Below, piece after piece: positions 47,878 to 56,795 of a stretch of 64,000 bases of DNA (position 1 is its first letter; every line of letters starts with the position of its first letter). Location: positions 372,001-436,000 of the forward strand of contig CAVYXC010000002.1 in the NCBI GenBank assembly GCA_963772515.1, read 5' to 3'. The stretch comes from JAFAHD01 sp963772515 (GTDB lineage: Bacteria; Vulcanimicrobiota; Vulcanimicrobiia; Eremiobacterales; Eremiobacteraceae). Below the pieces are notes generated by a model, which was not told where the DNA came from, searched no databases, and saw only the letters and a program-made list of their open reading frames with translations. The translations under genes and the position numbers were made by a program.

Positions 47878-50800
47878 CGCGGATCGTTCTCCGGCGCGGT
47901 GGTCTTGCCCGTGCGCCTGCCGGCCCGGACGTCACAGGTGATGGCCTTCACTTCGTAGATCGACACGTTGGGCTCCAGCACGAGATGGGTGAGGTCATTG
48001 GGTGTGTCGCCTTTGGTCACCCCCATGTAGCTCCAATGCATCGGCACGCCGATCTGATCGACCGTCTTGCCCTGGATCTGCAGCGGGTGCATGCGCGGCG
48101 TGACCAGCGCGCGGCCCTCGAATTGCCCGCGCAGCGTGCTGACCGTGATCCAGCCGCCGTTGACGATACCTTTGGCGGCGGCGAGCTGCGGGCTCAACTC
48201 GACGAACGCTTCGGGCTGCAGCTCCGCCAACCACGGCAGCCAGCGCGTCATCGCGCCGCTCACGTGATGCTCCGTCACGCGGTAGGTGGTCATGACGATC
48301 GGGTGATCGGGGTCGCCGACCGGCGCGATCGGATTTTCGTGTGTCGCCGCGAAGGTCTTGGCGGTCGGGTTTGACTGCTGGCCGTAGAACGCGTTGTGCA
48401 CCGGCGACTCGTAGGGCTCGTAGTGCGTCGGCATCGGGCCGTCTTTGAGCCCCTTGGGGACGAACAGCCAGCCGCGGCCGTCGGGCATCATGATGAACGG
48501 GTCGCTGCCCGAGAGCGCATCCATGCCTCCGGCGCCGGGCTTGGCAGGCGTCTCGGGATCCTTGGTGGCCGGGAAATCGGGGACATCCTCACCGGTCCAC
48601 TTCTTTTGCTCCTCGTCCCACCAGATGTACTTCTTACGATCCGACCAAGGGCGGCCTGAGGGGTCGGCAGACGCCCTATTATAAAGGATGCGTCGATTCG
48701 CCGGCCACGACCAGCCCCAGTTCGGGAACACGCGGCCGCGGTTGTCGCGCGACGCGGCGCGATTGCGACCCGGCTCCGGGTGGATGCCGCTGTAGATCCA
48801 CGAGCCGCACGCCGTGGTGCCGTCGTCCTTGAGCTCGGCGAAGCCGCCCAGCAGCTTGCCCGTGGCCAGCTCGCGGCCGTTGATCTCCTGCACGACGCGG
48901 TCGAGGTCGGGCTCGTCGAGGATGCGCGATCCCGGCTCGGGCTCTGCGCGATCGTAGTCCCAGGTCAGCGCCTGGATCGGCGCGTCTCGTTTGAGCTTGC
49001 TGCCGGCATAGTGCTTCTTCAGACGCTTGGCGAGCTGATGGATGAACCAGGCGTCGCTGCGCGCGTCGCCCGGCGGGTCGATCGCCTTATCGCGCCACTG
49101 CACGAGGCGCTGCGTGTTGGTGAACGAGCCTTCTTTCTCCAAGTGCGACGCGGCGGGAACGAAGAAGATCTCGGTCTTGACCTTGGCCGGGTCCTCGCCA
49201 TCGGGCGCGGCATACCAGAACGCCGCCGACTCGATCTCGTACAGATCGCGCACGACCAGCCAGTCGAGGTTCGACAGCGCCCGCCGCTGCAGGCGCGCGT
49301 GCGCCGAGCCCGAGGCCGGGTTTTGCCCCATGATCAGCATGCCTTTGATCTTGCCTTCGACCATCGCGAAGGTGGAGGCGAGGTGCGAATGATCGCCGTT
49401 GGTCTTGGCCACCCAGCCGTAGCGATAGTCGTTCTCCTTGGTCGCGGCGTCGCCGTACCACGCCTTCAAGAACGAGACGATGTACTTGGGGAAATTCGCC
49501 CACCAGCCGGTCGGCCGCCCCGCGGCATTGATGTACTTGTCGAGCGTGCCGTGATCGAGCAATGCGCTCGGCTGCGGCATATAGCCCGAGAGCAGATCGT
49601 ACAGCGTCGGCACGTCCGTCGATCCCTGGATCGAGGCGTGGCCGCGCAGCGCGAGGATGCCGCCGCCCGGCCGGCCCATGTTGCCGAGCAGCAGCTGCAC
49701 GATCGCCGCGGCGCGGATGTTCTGCACGCCGTGGCTGTGCTGCGTCCAGCCGAGCGCATAGCAGAACGCGGCGGTGCGTTCGCGCCCGGAGTTGTCGGCG
49801 AGGATCTCGCACACGCGCAAGAAGTCGTCCTTGTCGACGCCGCAGATGCGCTCGACTTCCTCGGGCGTGTACCGCTCGAAGTGGTACCGCAGCAGGTTGA
49901 GCACCGTGCGCGGCTTTTTCAGCTCGGGGTCGGTGACGGTGGCACCCTTCTTGTCGCGCTTGTATTGCCATGACGAGATGTCGTAGGCGCGGGTCTGCGG
50001 ATCGTAGCCTGAGAACAGGCCGTCGAGCGCTTCGGTGTCCTCGAACTTGTCGTCGATGACGGTCAGCGCGTTGGTGTAATAGTAGACGTAGTCGTGGAAG
50101 TAGCGCTCGTTGACGAGCAGCCAGCGGATGATGCCGCCGAGAAACGCGATGTCGGAGCCGGCCCGGATCTGCAAATAGTGGTCCACCATCGCCGAGGTGC
50201 GCGAGAAATGCGGATCCACGTGGATGACCTTGGCGCCGCGTTCTTTGGCTTCGAGCACGCGCGCGAACGCGACCGGGTGGGCTTCGGCCATGTTCGAGCC
50301 CATGATGAGGACCGCATCGGAATTGACGAGATCTTGCGGGAACGTCGTCGCGCCGCCCCGGCCGAAGGAGGTGCCCAGACCGGGCACCGTGCTGCTATGT
50401 CATATCCTCGCCTGGTTTTCGATCGGGATGATGCCCAGCCCGCCGCAGAACAACTTCTTGATGAGATAGTTCTCTTCGTTGTCGAGCGTGGCGCCGCCGA
50501 GCGATTCGATCGCGTAGCACGCGTTCACGGTCGTGCCGTCGGGCAGCTTCTCAACGAACGTCTCGTCGCGCGTCTGCACGATCCGCTCGGCGATGCGATC
50601 CATCGCCCATTCCAGCGGCTTCGTCTCCCAATGGTCGGAGTAGGGCGCGCGATACTTGACGGTTGTGATGCGCAGCGGATTGACGGCGTACTGATAGGTA
50701 GCCGCGCCCTTCGGGCACAGGGTGCCGCGATTGATCGGGCTGTCCGGGTCACCCTCGACGTCGAGCAGGACGCCGTCCTTCACGTAGGCGAGCTGCGCGC

Positions 50801-50906
50801 AGCCGACCGCGCAGTACGGGCACACCGAATGCGCGACATGCGCGCCGCGGGTCCGCGGGGCTTTCTCCACGCTCTCCCGCGAGAACGGACGCTCGGGCGA
50901 CAGCAT
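47874..50906 (-). CDS. fdhA: Formate dehydrogenase catalytic subunit, selenocysteine-containing (UGA at 50400-50402)
   Basis: A molybdopterin/tungstopterin enzyme oxidising formate to CO2, 1010 residues including one selenocysteine. N-terminal [4Fe-4S] motif: Cys29-x2-Cys32-x3-Cys36...Cys64 (CPYCAVGC, GTLCPKG). At residue 169 the frame meets TGA within ENQARI-TGA-HSSTVPGLGTSFGRG, aligning with the catalytic Sec of E. coli FdnG (RVU-HGP, then PTFGRG). The same frame continues without break to 47874: MGSNMAEAHPVAFARVLEAK, IRAGSDIAFLGG, GQNPASGSAHARLQ, AVTEHHVSGAMTRWLPWLAE-like C-terminal MopB domain. The SECIS hairpin follows at once. No twin-arginine signal is seen; ATG 50906 has no clear ribosome binding site, yet no canonical start lies between it and the upstream stop. 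Gene-callers would split it in two. Confidence 0.95.
50370..50388 (-). promoter_or_regulatory. Bacterial SECIS hairpin in fdhA mRNA
   Basis: Read on the minus strand after the UGA: a perfect 7-bp stem GGTGCCC / GGGCACC closing a 5-base loop GGTCT. The loop sequence, and its distance of 18 bases after the UGA, match the E. coli fdhF SECIS as I recall it. SelB should bind here. selA, selB, selC and selD are not in the window. Confidence 0.9.
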
Positions 50907-51093
50907 AGCCCGCGGCTTCGGCCGCGGAACGCCGCCCCCTGCGGGGGCGAACGCGTGTCCGCCCGCGAGCCAACGGCGGGACAGAGCATCGACCGACGCT
51001 AATTGTCCCGTCTCGGCACTCCGATGGTTTGTAATAGCGGATACACCGGCGCGCGAGCGCGTTCGAAGAACGCGCCATTACGTGGGGTAGCTC
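50907..51093. other. Divergent intergenic region fdhA / EAL-CBS-GGDEF gene
   Basis: 187 bases. On the minus strand the fdhA frame stays open to a TAA near 51071-51073 but offers no ATG, GTG or TTG, so I leave it noncoding. GGGGTAG at 51084-51090 is the ribosome binding site of the divergent gene. No convincing promoter boxes are visible in this very GC-rich stretch. Confidence 0.4.
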
Positions 51094-53130
51094 TTGGACG
51101 ACTCTTCTTCGGGAATCAAACGCAGATTCCGCAAGCTGCTCGGCTTCGTGACGGGTGAGCGCTCGCCGCTACCTCAGCCCACGGAGACGCCGGGCGGGCT
51201 TATGCCACCTGCCGGCGAGACGCCCGCAGACAGCGAGCCGGGCAACGAGGTGCAGCTCGAACCGGTTCCGGCCGCGAGCGGACAGCACGAGAGGCCGGCG
51301 CAAACACCTCCGCCGGAACCGCCACCGCCGCCCAGCTCGATGATCTTCGCGGCACCGCCGCCGACCGCCGAGCGCGACGAGGACCTCGAACAAGTCCTCA
51401 ACGAGAACCGCATCCGCTCGGTCTTCCAGCCTATCATCAACCTCGCCGACGGCACCGTCTTCGGCTACGAGGCGCTGTCGCGCGGTCCGATCGGCACGCG
51501 TCTCGAGGGCGCCGACGCGCTCTTCAGCGCGGCGGCTACGGTGGGCGCGACGCACCGTCTCGAACGGGTCTGCCGATTCCGCTCGATCGCGGCGGCCGCG
51601 GGCATCCCGAGCGGCTGTTACCTGTTCTTGAACTTGAGCCCGCGCGTGCTCGAGGAGCAGAACGCGGGTCTGTCGCGCGAGGTGATCGAGCAAAGCCACC
51701 TGGCGCAAGAACGCGTGGTGCTGGAGATCACGGAGAAGCAGGCGATCGCCGATTTCGACCTGCTCAAGCGCGCGCTGCTCTATTACTATAGACAAGGTTT
51801 CAAGGTCGCGATCGATGACGCCGGCGCCGGCCACAACAGCTTGCGAGCGGTCACCGAAGTGCGGCCGCATTTCATCAAACTCGACATGGCGCTGGTGCGC
51901 GACATCGATCGCGACCGCGCCAAAAACGCGCTCGTATCGGCGATCATCATCTTCGCCAAGCGGATCGACGCCAAGGTGCTCGCCGAGGGCATCGAGACGG
52001 TCGATGAATTGGCCACCCTCATCGAGATCGGTGTCGATCTCGGCCAAGGTTTTCTCTTAGGCCGGCCCTCGAGCGGCTTCATCGAACCCAAGCCCGAGAT
52101 CGCCGCCTTCATCCGCGAACGTTCATCCACGCTGCGCGCCGTGCCGATGCCCAAGCGCATGGCGGTCAGCACCATCACCCGTCGTGCGCCGGCGCTCATG
52201 CCGACCGCCTACACGAGCGAACTGCTCGAGATCTTCGATCGCAACGCTGATCTGGACAGCGTCGTGCTCACCGAATTTGGCGCGCCGGTCGGGCTGGTCA
52301 GCCGGACCAAGCTTTACGAGCGCCTCTCGCAGCAGTTCGGCTACTCGCTGTATTCCAAACGCGCGGCGCGCCTGGTCATGGACGATTCGTATCTCGCGGT
52401 CGATGCCAAGGACTCGATCGAAGAAGTCGCGCGCAAAGTCACGCACCGGCGCAGCACCGAGATGTACGACGAGATCGTCGTGCTCGAGGACGGCGTGTAC
52501 CAGGGCGTCGTCTCCGTACGCGATCTCCTGCATACCATGACCGAGTTCCAAGCGACGATGGCGCGCAACACCAATCCGCTGACCGGCTTGCCCGGCCGCA
52601 TCCCGCTGCAGCAAGAGATCGACCGGCGCTGCGAATCCAACACGCCGTTCGCGGTGCTGCACATCGATCTGCTCAACTTCCGCGCATACAACGAGCGCTT
52701 CGGCATCGAGCGCGGCGACGAGGTGATCGCGCTGCTCGCCGAGACGCTGTCGACGGTGGTCTCCGAATCGAACGATCGTCAGGCGACCGTCGGCCATCTC
52801 GGCGGCGTCAACTTCCTCGCCCTGTGCGATCCAGCCAACGTCGAACGCCTCGGACGCACGATCATCGAGGCCTTCGGGCGCAGAGCGGCTCCGCTGCATG
52901 TCGCGCGCGACCTCACATCAGTCGAACATGGGAACGCTGTCCCGCCGAGCGTGGGCTTGGCGCTGGTCGGCATCACGGCCACCTCGCCGCCGTTGCCCAA
53001 CCTGGCCAGTCTGCAGGGCAGAACGGCGCGCTACAAACGGGTCGCCCGAGCCGCGGGCGGCAATGCGTTCGTGCTGGATGGACAGCTCATCGCCGGCCGC
53101 GTTCTGAGCTTCCCGCAACAGGCAGGCTGA
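51094..53130 (+). CDS. c-di-GMP signalling protein: EAL - CBS pair - degenerate GGDEF
   Basis: 678 residues, no membrane segment. Residues 1-95 are Pro/Glu-rich. EAL phosphodiesterase domain (~95-345): YEALSRGP (Glu126), Asn180 in LNLSPR, Glu211 in EITEK, DDAGAG (241-246), Lys262 in IKLDMAL, Glu298 in LAEGIET, GQGFLLGRP. The metal and catalytic residues look intact, so c-di-GMP hydrolysis is plausible. Two CBS repeats (~355-480) probably sense a nucleotide. The GGDEF domain (~495-670) has NPLTGLPGRIPLQQEI and HIDLLNFRAYNERFG, but the signature is GGVNF (570-574), so cyclase activity is predicted lost. TTG start with GGGGTAG upstream. A PilZ gene follows. Confidence 0.93.
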   Translation: MDDSSSGIKRRFRKLLGFVTGERSPLPQPTETPGGLMPPAGETPADSEPGNEVQLEPVPAASGQHERPAQTPPPEPPPPPSSMIFAAPPPTAERDEDLEQVLNENRIRSVFQPIINLADGTVFGYEALSRGPIGTRLEGADALFSAAATVGATHRLERVCRFRSIAAAAGIPSGCYLFLNLSPRVLEEQNAGLSREVIEQSHLAQERVVLEITEKQAIADFDLLKRALLYYYRQGFKVAIDDAGAGHNSLRAVTEVRPHFIKLDMALVRDIDRDRAKNALVSAIIIFAKRIDAKVLAEGIETVDELATLIEIGVDLGQGFLLGRPSSGFIEPKPEIAAFIRERSSTLRAVPMPKRMAVSTITRRAPALMPTAYTSELLEIFDRNADLDSVVLTEFGAPVGLVSRTKLYERLSQQFGYSLYSKRAARLVMDDSYLAVDAKDSIEEVARKVTHRRSTEMYDEIVVLEDGVYQGVVSVRDLLHTMTEFQATMARNTNPLTGLPGRIPLQQEIDRRCESNTPFAVLHIDLLNFRAYNERFGIERGDEVIALLAETLSTVVSESNDRQATVGHLGGVNFLALCDPANVERLGRTIIEAFGRRAAPLHVARDLTSVEHGNAVPPSVGLALVGITATSPPLPNLASLQGRTARYKRVARAAGGNAFVLDGQLIAGRVLSFPQQAG

Positions 53131-53145
53131 CCGCTTCCAGAGCGC

Positions 53146-53175
53146 TTGACAGCTCCTCAAGTATAAACGTATCAT
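53146..53175 (+). promoter_or_regulatory. Promoter upstream of the PilZ gene
   Basis: -35 TTGACA (53146-53151, perfect), 18-base spacer, -10 TATCAT (53170-53175, one mismatch), about 53 bases before the PilZ start codon. It gives the PilZ gene its own transcription start separate from the EAL gene. Confidence 0.8.
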
Positions 53176-53227
53176 TAACTATTGGGGGGCCATTTCGAGA
53201 AGGACGGCGGGGGCTGCACGCTCCGAA

Positions 53228-53662
53228 ATGTCCATTTTTGGTTTTCTGTTCAAGAAGAAGCCCGGCGGTTCTGGTTTAAAACCGCGGCTCTCCAGCCGTC
53301 TCGCGGTTAGCGAACCTGTCCGCATGGTCACACCGACGGGTTCGGAACAGCCCGCTATTCTGCAAGACGTATCGGCAGGCGGCGCTTGCCTGCGCACGCA
53401 CCAGCGCTTGCGCGTCGGCGAGCAGATCGGTCTTTCGATGTACTTCGGCTTTGAACAACGCTACGAGATGCAAGCGCGCGTCGTATACGCGCAGGGCGGT
53501 GCGGGCGGCTTCCACGCGCGCTATGGCGTGCGCTTCGTGTGGATCAGCGATGATGAACGCCATCGCTTGAACGCATACGTGACAGAGCGCGTGAGTGCGA
53601 GCCAGTTCGGCGTGCGCGCCTTCTCGGCCATCCAGACCCCCGGCGATCTTCCCCGATCGTAG
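53228..53662 (+). CDS. PilZ-domain protein (c-di-GMP receptor type)
   Basis: 144 residues with a short basic leader (FLFKKKPGGSGLKPR). The PilZ signature is present: R-x3-R in RLSSRLAV and the (D/N)-x-S-x2-G element DVSAGGACLRTHQRL, with a beta-barrel continuing LRVGEQIGLSMYFGF and GVRFVWISDDERHRL. These two motifs make the c-di-GMP binding site. Next to an EAL-CBS-GGDEF protein it is a plausible effector of the same signal. Ends inside the start of the next frame. Confidence 0.9.
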   Translation: MSIFGFLFKKKPGGSGLKPRLSSRLAVSEPVRMVTPTGSEQPAILQDVSAGGACLRTHQRLRVGEQIGLSMYFGFEQRYEMQARVVYAQGGAGGFHARYGVRFVWISDDERHRLNAYVTERVSASQFGVRAFSAIQTPGDLPRS

Positions 53663-54272
53663 AGCAGCGGGCGCGCTGCTCGCGGACCGTTTGCGCGACG
53701 AGGCATCCCCCGTCGTGCTCGGAATCGCGCGCGGCGGCGTCTTGGTCGCACAGCCTGTGGCGCGCGCGCTTCACGCACCGCTCGACGTGTGCGTCGTGCG
53801 CAAAGTCGGACACCCGTCGCAACCGGAGCTGGCAATGGGCGCAGTGTCGGCGACAGGCGATGTCGTCCTCACCGAGCACGCGCGCGACGTGGCGCCGGCC
53901 CAGCTCGACGAACTGATCGCCGGTGCGCGGGTGCGGGCGAAAGCGCTCGAGTTCGAATTGCGCGGTGGCCGAGCGCCGATCGATCTGAGCGAGCGGACGG
54001 CGGTCCTCGTCGATGACGGCATCGCCACTAGTGCGACCATGTTATGCGCGCTTGAGACCGCACGCGGCCTCGGCGCCGCTCGCGTCGTGTGCGCGGTTCC
54101 AGTCGCGCCAGGTGATTTCTTGGACCGGCTGCGCACGAAGTGCGATCGCCTCGTCGTGCTCGTCCCCGCCCATGAATGGCATTTCGCCGTCGGACGATAT
54201 TACGCCGATTTTCGCGAGGTCTCGGATCAAGAGGTACGTGCGGCGCTCGCGGCCGAACCTGGCCCATCGTGA
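53595..54272 (+). CDS. Phosphoribosyltransferase-family protein
   Basis: About 225 residues. A PRTase fold resembling the group often fused to dienelactone hydrolase or erythromycin-esterase-like proteins: FPDRRAAGALLADRL, VVLGIARGGVLVAQPVA, LDVCVVRKVGHPSQPELAMGAV and the PRPP loop AVLVDDGIATSATMLCALE. The base or acceptor is unknown. The GTG at 53595 is the only plausible in-frame start and overlaps the PilZ gene by 68 bases, so the N-terminal ~18 residues are doubtful. It is coupled to the following permease by a GTGA overlap. Confidence 0.85.
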   Translation: MRASSACAPSRPSRPPAIFPDRRAAGALLADRLRDEASPVVLGIARGGVLVAQPVARALHAPLDVCVVRKVGHPSQPELAMGAVSATGDVVLTEHARDVAPAQLDELIAGARVRAKALEFELRGGRAPIDLSERTAVLVDDGIATSATMLCALETARGLGAARVVCAVPVAPGDFLDRLRTKCDRLVVLVPAHEWHFAVGRYYADFREVSDQEVRAALAAEPGPS

Positions 54273-54916
54273 CACCGACGCAAGCGTTGTGGGCGTACGT
54301 CGCCGCGAACCACGGACCGTTGGCGCACGCCGCGCTGGTACATGCCGGCTTGAGCCTTTCCGCGTTGGCGATCGCGTGCGCGTTGAGCATCCCGCTCGGG
54401 ATCTGGACCTCGCGCCATCGAGCCGGCTCGAGCGTCGTCGCGGTCATGACCGCGCTGCGCTCGATCCCAAGCCTGGCGGTGCTGGCCCTGGTGTTGCCAG
54501 TGCTCGGTCTAGGCACCAAACCTGCGCTCGTGGCATTGACGCTGCTTGCCATCCCGCCCATCCTCATCAACACCGATGTCGGTTATCGTTCCGTCGACGC
54601 CGCGGCGATCGAGGCAGCGCTGGGCATGGGCATGCTCCCGCAGCAGATCCTGCGCCGCGTCGAGACACCGCTCGCCGCGCCTGTCGTGCTGGCCGGCGTG
54701 CGCACCGCGGCCGTCGAGGTGATCGCCTCCGCCACGCTCGCCGCATTCATCGGCGGCGGGGGTCTGGGCGACCTGATCGTCGCGGGATTGCAAAACGATG
54801 ACGTCGGCGAACTGCTGGCCGGCGCGGTGTGCGTCGCCCTGCTCGCGCTCGTCGCCGAGGTGCTGCTGGGCATTACGCAGCAGCGCCTGACCGCACCGGC
54901 GCAGGCGACTGCGTGA
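54269..54916 (+). CDS. OpuC-type betaine/choline ABC transporter permease (1)
   Basis: 215 residues, about six transmembrane segments, from GTG 54269 overlapping the preceding stop. BPD-type permease pattern: AGLSLSALAIACALSIPLGIW, TALRSIPSLAVLALVLPVLG, then the cytoplasmic EAA loop EAALGMGMLPQQILRRVETPLAAPVVLAGVR (split) that contacts the ATPase, and TLAAFIGGGGLGDLIVAGL. It begins a four-gene permease-binding protein-ATPase-permease set, the OpuCB-CC-CA-CD composition. The compound carried could be glycine betaine, choline or another quaternary amine. Confidence 0.9.
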   Translation: MTPTQALWAYVAANHGPLAHAALVHAGLSLSALAIACALSIPLGIWTSRHRAGSSVVAVMTALRSIPSLAVLALVLPVLGLGTKPALVALTLLAIPPILINTDVGYRSVDAAAIEAALGMGMLPQQILRRVETPLAAPVVLAGVRTAAVEVIASATLAAFIGGGGLGDLIVAGLQNDDVGELLAGAVCVALLALVAEVLLGITQQRLTAPAQATA

Positions 54917-54932
54917 ATATGACGGACCCTCG

Positions 54933-55814
54933 TTGATCTCGCGACGCACGGTGCTGGCCGCCATCACGGCGTTGGCCCTCGCGCCGGCCGCGTGCGCGCG
55001 CCGCGATGCGATCAAGGTCGGCTCGAAGAACTTCACCGAGGAGCTCATCCTCGGCGAGATGTATGCGGCGCTGCTCGAGCACGCGGGCCTGCCGGTCGAA
55101 CGCCGTCTCGACTTGGGCAGCACGCAGGTGATCATGCCGGCGCTGGCACGCGGCGACGTCGATCTGTATCCGGAGTACACCGGCACGGCCCTGCTCGTCG
55201 TGCTCAAGCAGGCGCCGCAGTCGGATCGGGGCGCGGTCTACGACCTGGTCAAAGCGCAGTACGCGCAGCGCTTTGATCTGGTGCTGCTCGACCCGGCTCC
55301 GATGAACGATACGCAGGCACTGGCCACGACGCCGGCGCTCGCCGCGAAATACGGTCTGCGCGACCTGAGCGATTGCGCGCGCGCGGCGCCGAAGCTGCGC
55401 CTTGGCGCTCCGCACGAATTCCTCGAGCGCCCCGACGGCCTGCCTGGACTCATCAGGGCATACGGCGGTTTCGCCTTCGCGCGCGTCGTGCCGGTCGACA
55501 TCGGACTCAAGTACAAGGCGCTCGAGATCGGGGCCGTCGACGTGGTCGTGGCCTTCGGCACCGACGGTCAGATCGACACCGACCACCTTGTCGTGCTCGA
55601 CGATGACCGTCATTTCTTCCCGCCATACGCGGTCGCGCCGGTGGTCCGCGCGCAGGCGCTGCGCGCGCATCCGCAGATCGCCCCGACGCTCAACCGCGTC
55701 GCGCCGCTGTTGACCGACGCATCCATGCGCCGTCTCAACGAGCAAGTCGACGGACAGCGCCAGGAGCCGAAGGACGTGGCGCGGGCGTTCCTCACACAGG
55801 CCGCGCTGCTGTAG
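54933..55814 (+). CDS. OpuCC-type osmoprotectant-binding lipoprotein
   Basis: 293 residues. The signal peptide RRTVLAAITALALAPAAC ends in a lipobox; the mature protein starts with VGSKNFTEELILGEMYAALL, the hallmark of OpuAC/ProX-like class proteins, then LDLGSTQVIMPALARGDVDLYPEYTGTALL (split), which contains the YPEYTGT ligand loop, APHEFLERPDGLPGL, and VAFGTDGQIDTDHLVVLDDD with FFPPYAVAPVV. It delivers ligand to the permeases. TTG at 54933 is the best start; the ATG at 54920 is out of frame. Confidence 0.93.
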   Translation: MISRRTVLAAITALALAPAACARRDAIKVGSKNFTEELILGEMYAALLEHAGLPVERRLDLGSTQVIMPALARGDVDLYPEYTGTALLVVLKQAPQSDRGAVYDLVKAQYAQRFDLVLLDPAPMNDTQALATTPALAAKYGLRDLSDCARAAPKLRLGAPHEFLERPDGLPGLIRAYGGFAFARVVPVDIGLKYKALEIGAVDVVVAFGTDGQIDTDHLVVLDDDRHFFPPYAVAPVVRAQALRAHPQIAPTLNRVAPLLTDASMRRLNEQVDGQRQEPKDVARAFLTQAALL

Positions 55815-55816
55815 CG

Positions 55817-56794
55817 ATGCCCGACGCCCAGCCGGCGATCGCCTTCGACCACGTCGTCAAGACGTATCCGGGCGGCGAGCATGCCGTCAACGACGTCAGC
55901 CTCGACATCGCGTCCGGCACGTTCGCCGTTCTCGTCGGGCCTTCGGGCAGCGGCAAGACCACGCTGCTCAAGACGGTCAACCGCCTGTACGAACTCACCT
56001 CCGGGCGCGTGCTCGTCGACGGCGTCGACGTCTCGACCACGGACCCCGTCGCGCTGCGCCGCGGCATCGGATACGTGATCCAGCAAGTCGGTCTGTTCGC
56101 GCATATGACGGTCGCGGACAACGTCGCGGTCGTGCCGGCGCTGCTGCATTGGGACCGCGCGCGCATCGACGCGCGCGTCGACGAACTGCTCGACCTCGTG
56201 CATCTCGATCCGGCGCAGTACCGCGGCCGTTATCCGGCGCAGCTTTCGGGCGGCCAGCAGCAACGGGTCGGGCTGGCGCGCGCGCTAGCCGCCGATCCAA
56301 AGATCCTTCTGATGGACGAGCCGTTCGGCGCGCTCGACGCGATCGAGCGCGAGCGCCTGCAGCACGAACTGGCGGCGTTGCATGCGCGGCTGCACAAGAC
56401 GCTGCTGTTCGTGACCCACGACGTGGACGAAGCGCTGCGCCTTGCGGACCTGCTGGTGGTGATGCGCAGTGGAAGAATAGAACAGGCCGGCACGCCGCTC
56501 GAGATCATCACCGGGCCGGCCAACGTGTTCGTCGCGGCGCTGCTCAACGCCGACGACGTGATGCGCCGCTTCTCTGTGATGAAGGTGGCCTCTGCCATGT
56601 CCGAGGCTGGGTCATCACCGCCAGCGACCGGCCATCGCATCGGCGTGGATCGCGACTTGCGCACGGCGCTGTCGTTGATGATGCAGGCCGGCGTTCAATC
56701 GTTGCTGGTGGTCGATGCGCGGGGTGCGCCCGTGGGGTCGCTCACGCTCGCCGACCTCCAGCGAGCCGCTCGGCCGGCCACCTCCAGGACCTGA
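55817..56794 (+). CDS. OpuCA-type ABC ATPase with C-terminal CBS domain
   Basis: 325 residues. Walker A is VGPSGSGKTTLLK, Q-loop QQVGLFAHMTVADNV, signature LSGGQQQRVGLARALA, Walker B ILLMDEPFGALDA, H-loop VTHDVDEAL. After ~240 a short CBS-like region (RTALSLMMQAGVQSLLVVDARGAPVGSLTLADL, quoted in part) is present, as in OpuCA and ProV-type ATPases where CBS domains sense ionic strength. Only one CBS unit is clear, where OpuCA commonly has two. Confidence 0.93.
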   Translation: MPDAQPAIAFDHVVKTYPGGEHAVNDVSLDIASGTFAVLVGPSGSGKTTLLKTVNRLYELTSGRVLVDGVDVSTTDPVALRRGIGYVIQQVGLFAHMTVADNVAVVPALLHWDRARIDARVDELLDLVHLDPAQYRGRYPAQLSGGQQQRVGLARALAADPKILLMDEPFGALDAIERERLQHELAALHARLHKTLLFVTHDVDEALRLADLLVVMRSGRIEQAGTPLEIITGPANVFVAALLNADDVMRRFSVMKVASAMSEAGSSPPATGHRIGVDRDLRTALSLMMQAGVQSLLVVDARGAPVGSLTLADLQRAARPATSRT

Positions 56795-56795
56795 C

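Noticed and set aside
48676..48690. AT-rich TATTATAAAGG patch inside fdhA as an internal promoter
   Set aside because: Resembles a -10 box but has no matching -35 and lies in continuous conserved coding sequence.
50400..50402. fdhA read as a pseudogene or two separate genes
   Set aside because: Both halves share one frame, the stop is UGA at the exact catalytic Sec position, and a SECIS hairpin follows; selenocysteine is the better explanation.
50749..51078. Minus-strand 109-codon frame between fdhA and the EAL gene
   Set aside because: It is out of frame with fdhA, Arg-rich and overlaps the conserved fdhA N-terminus.
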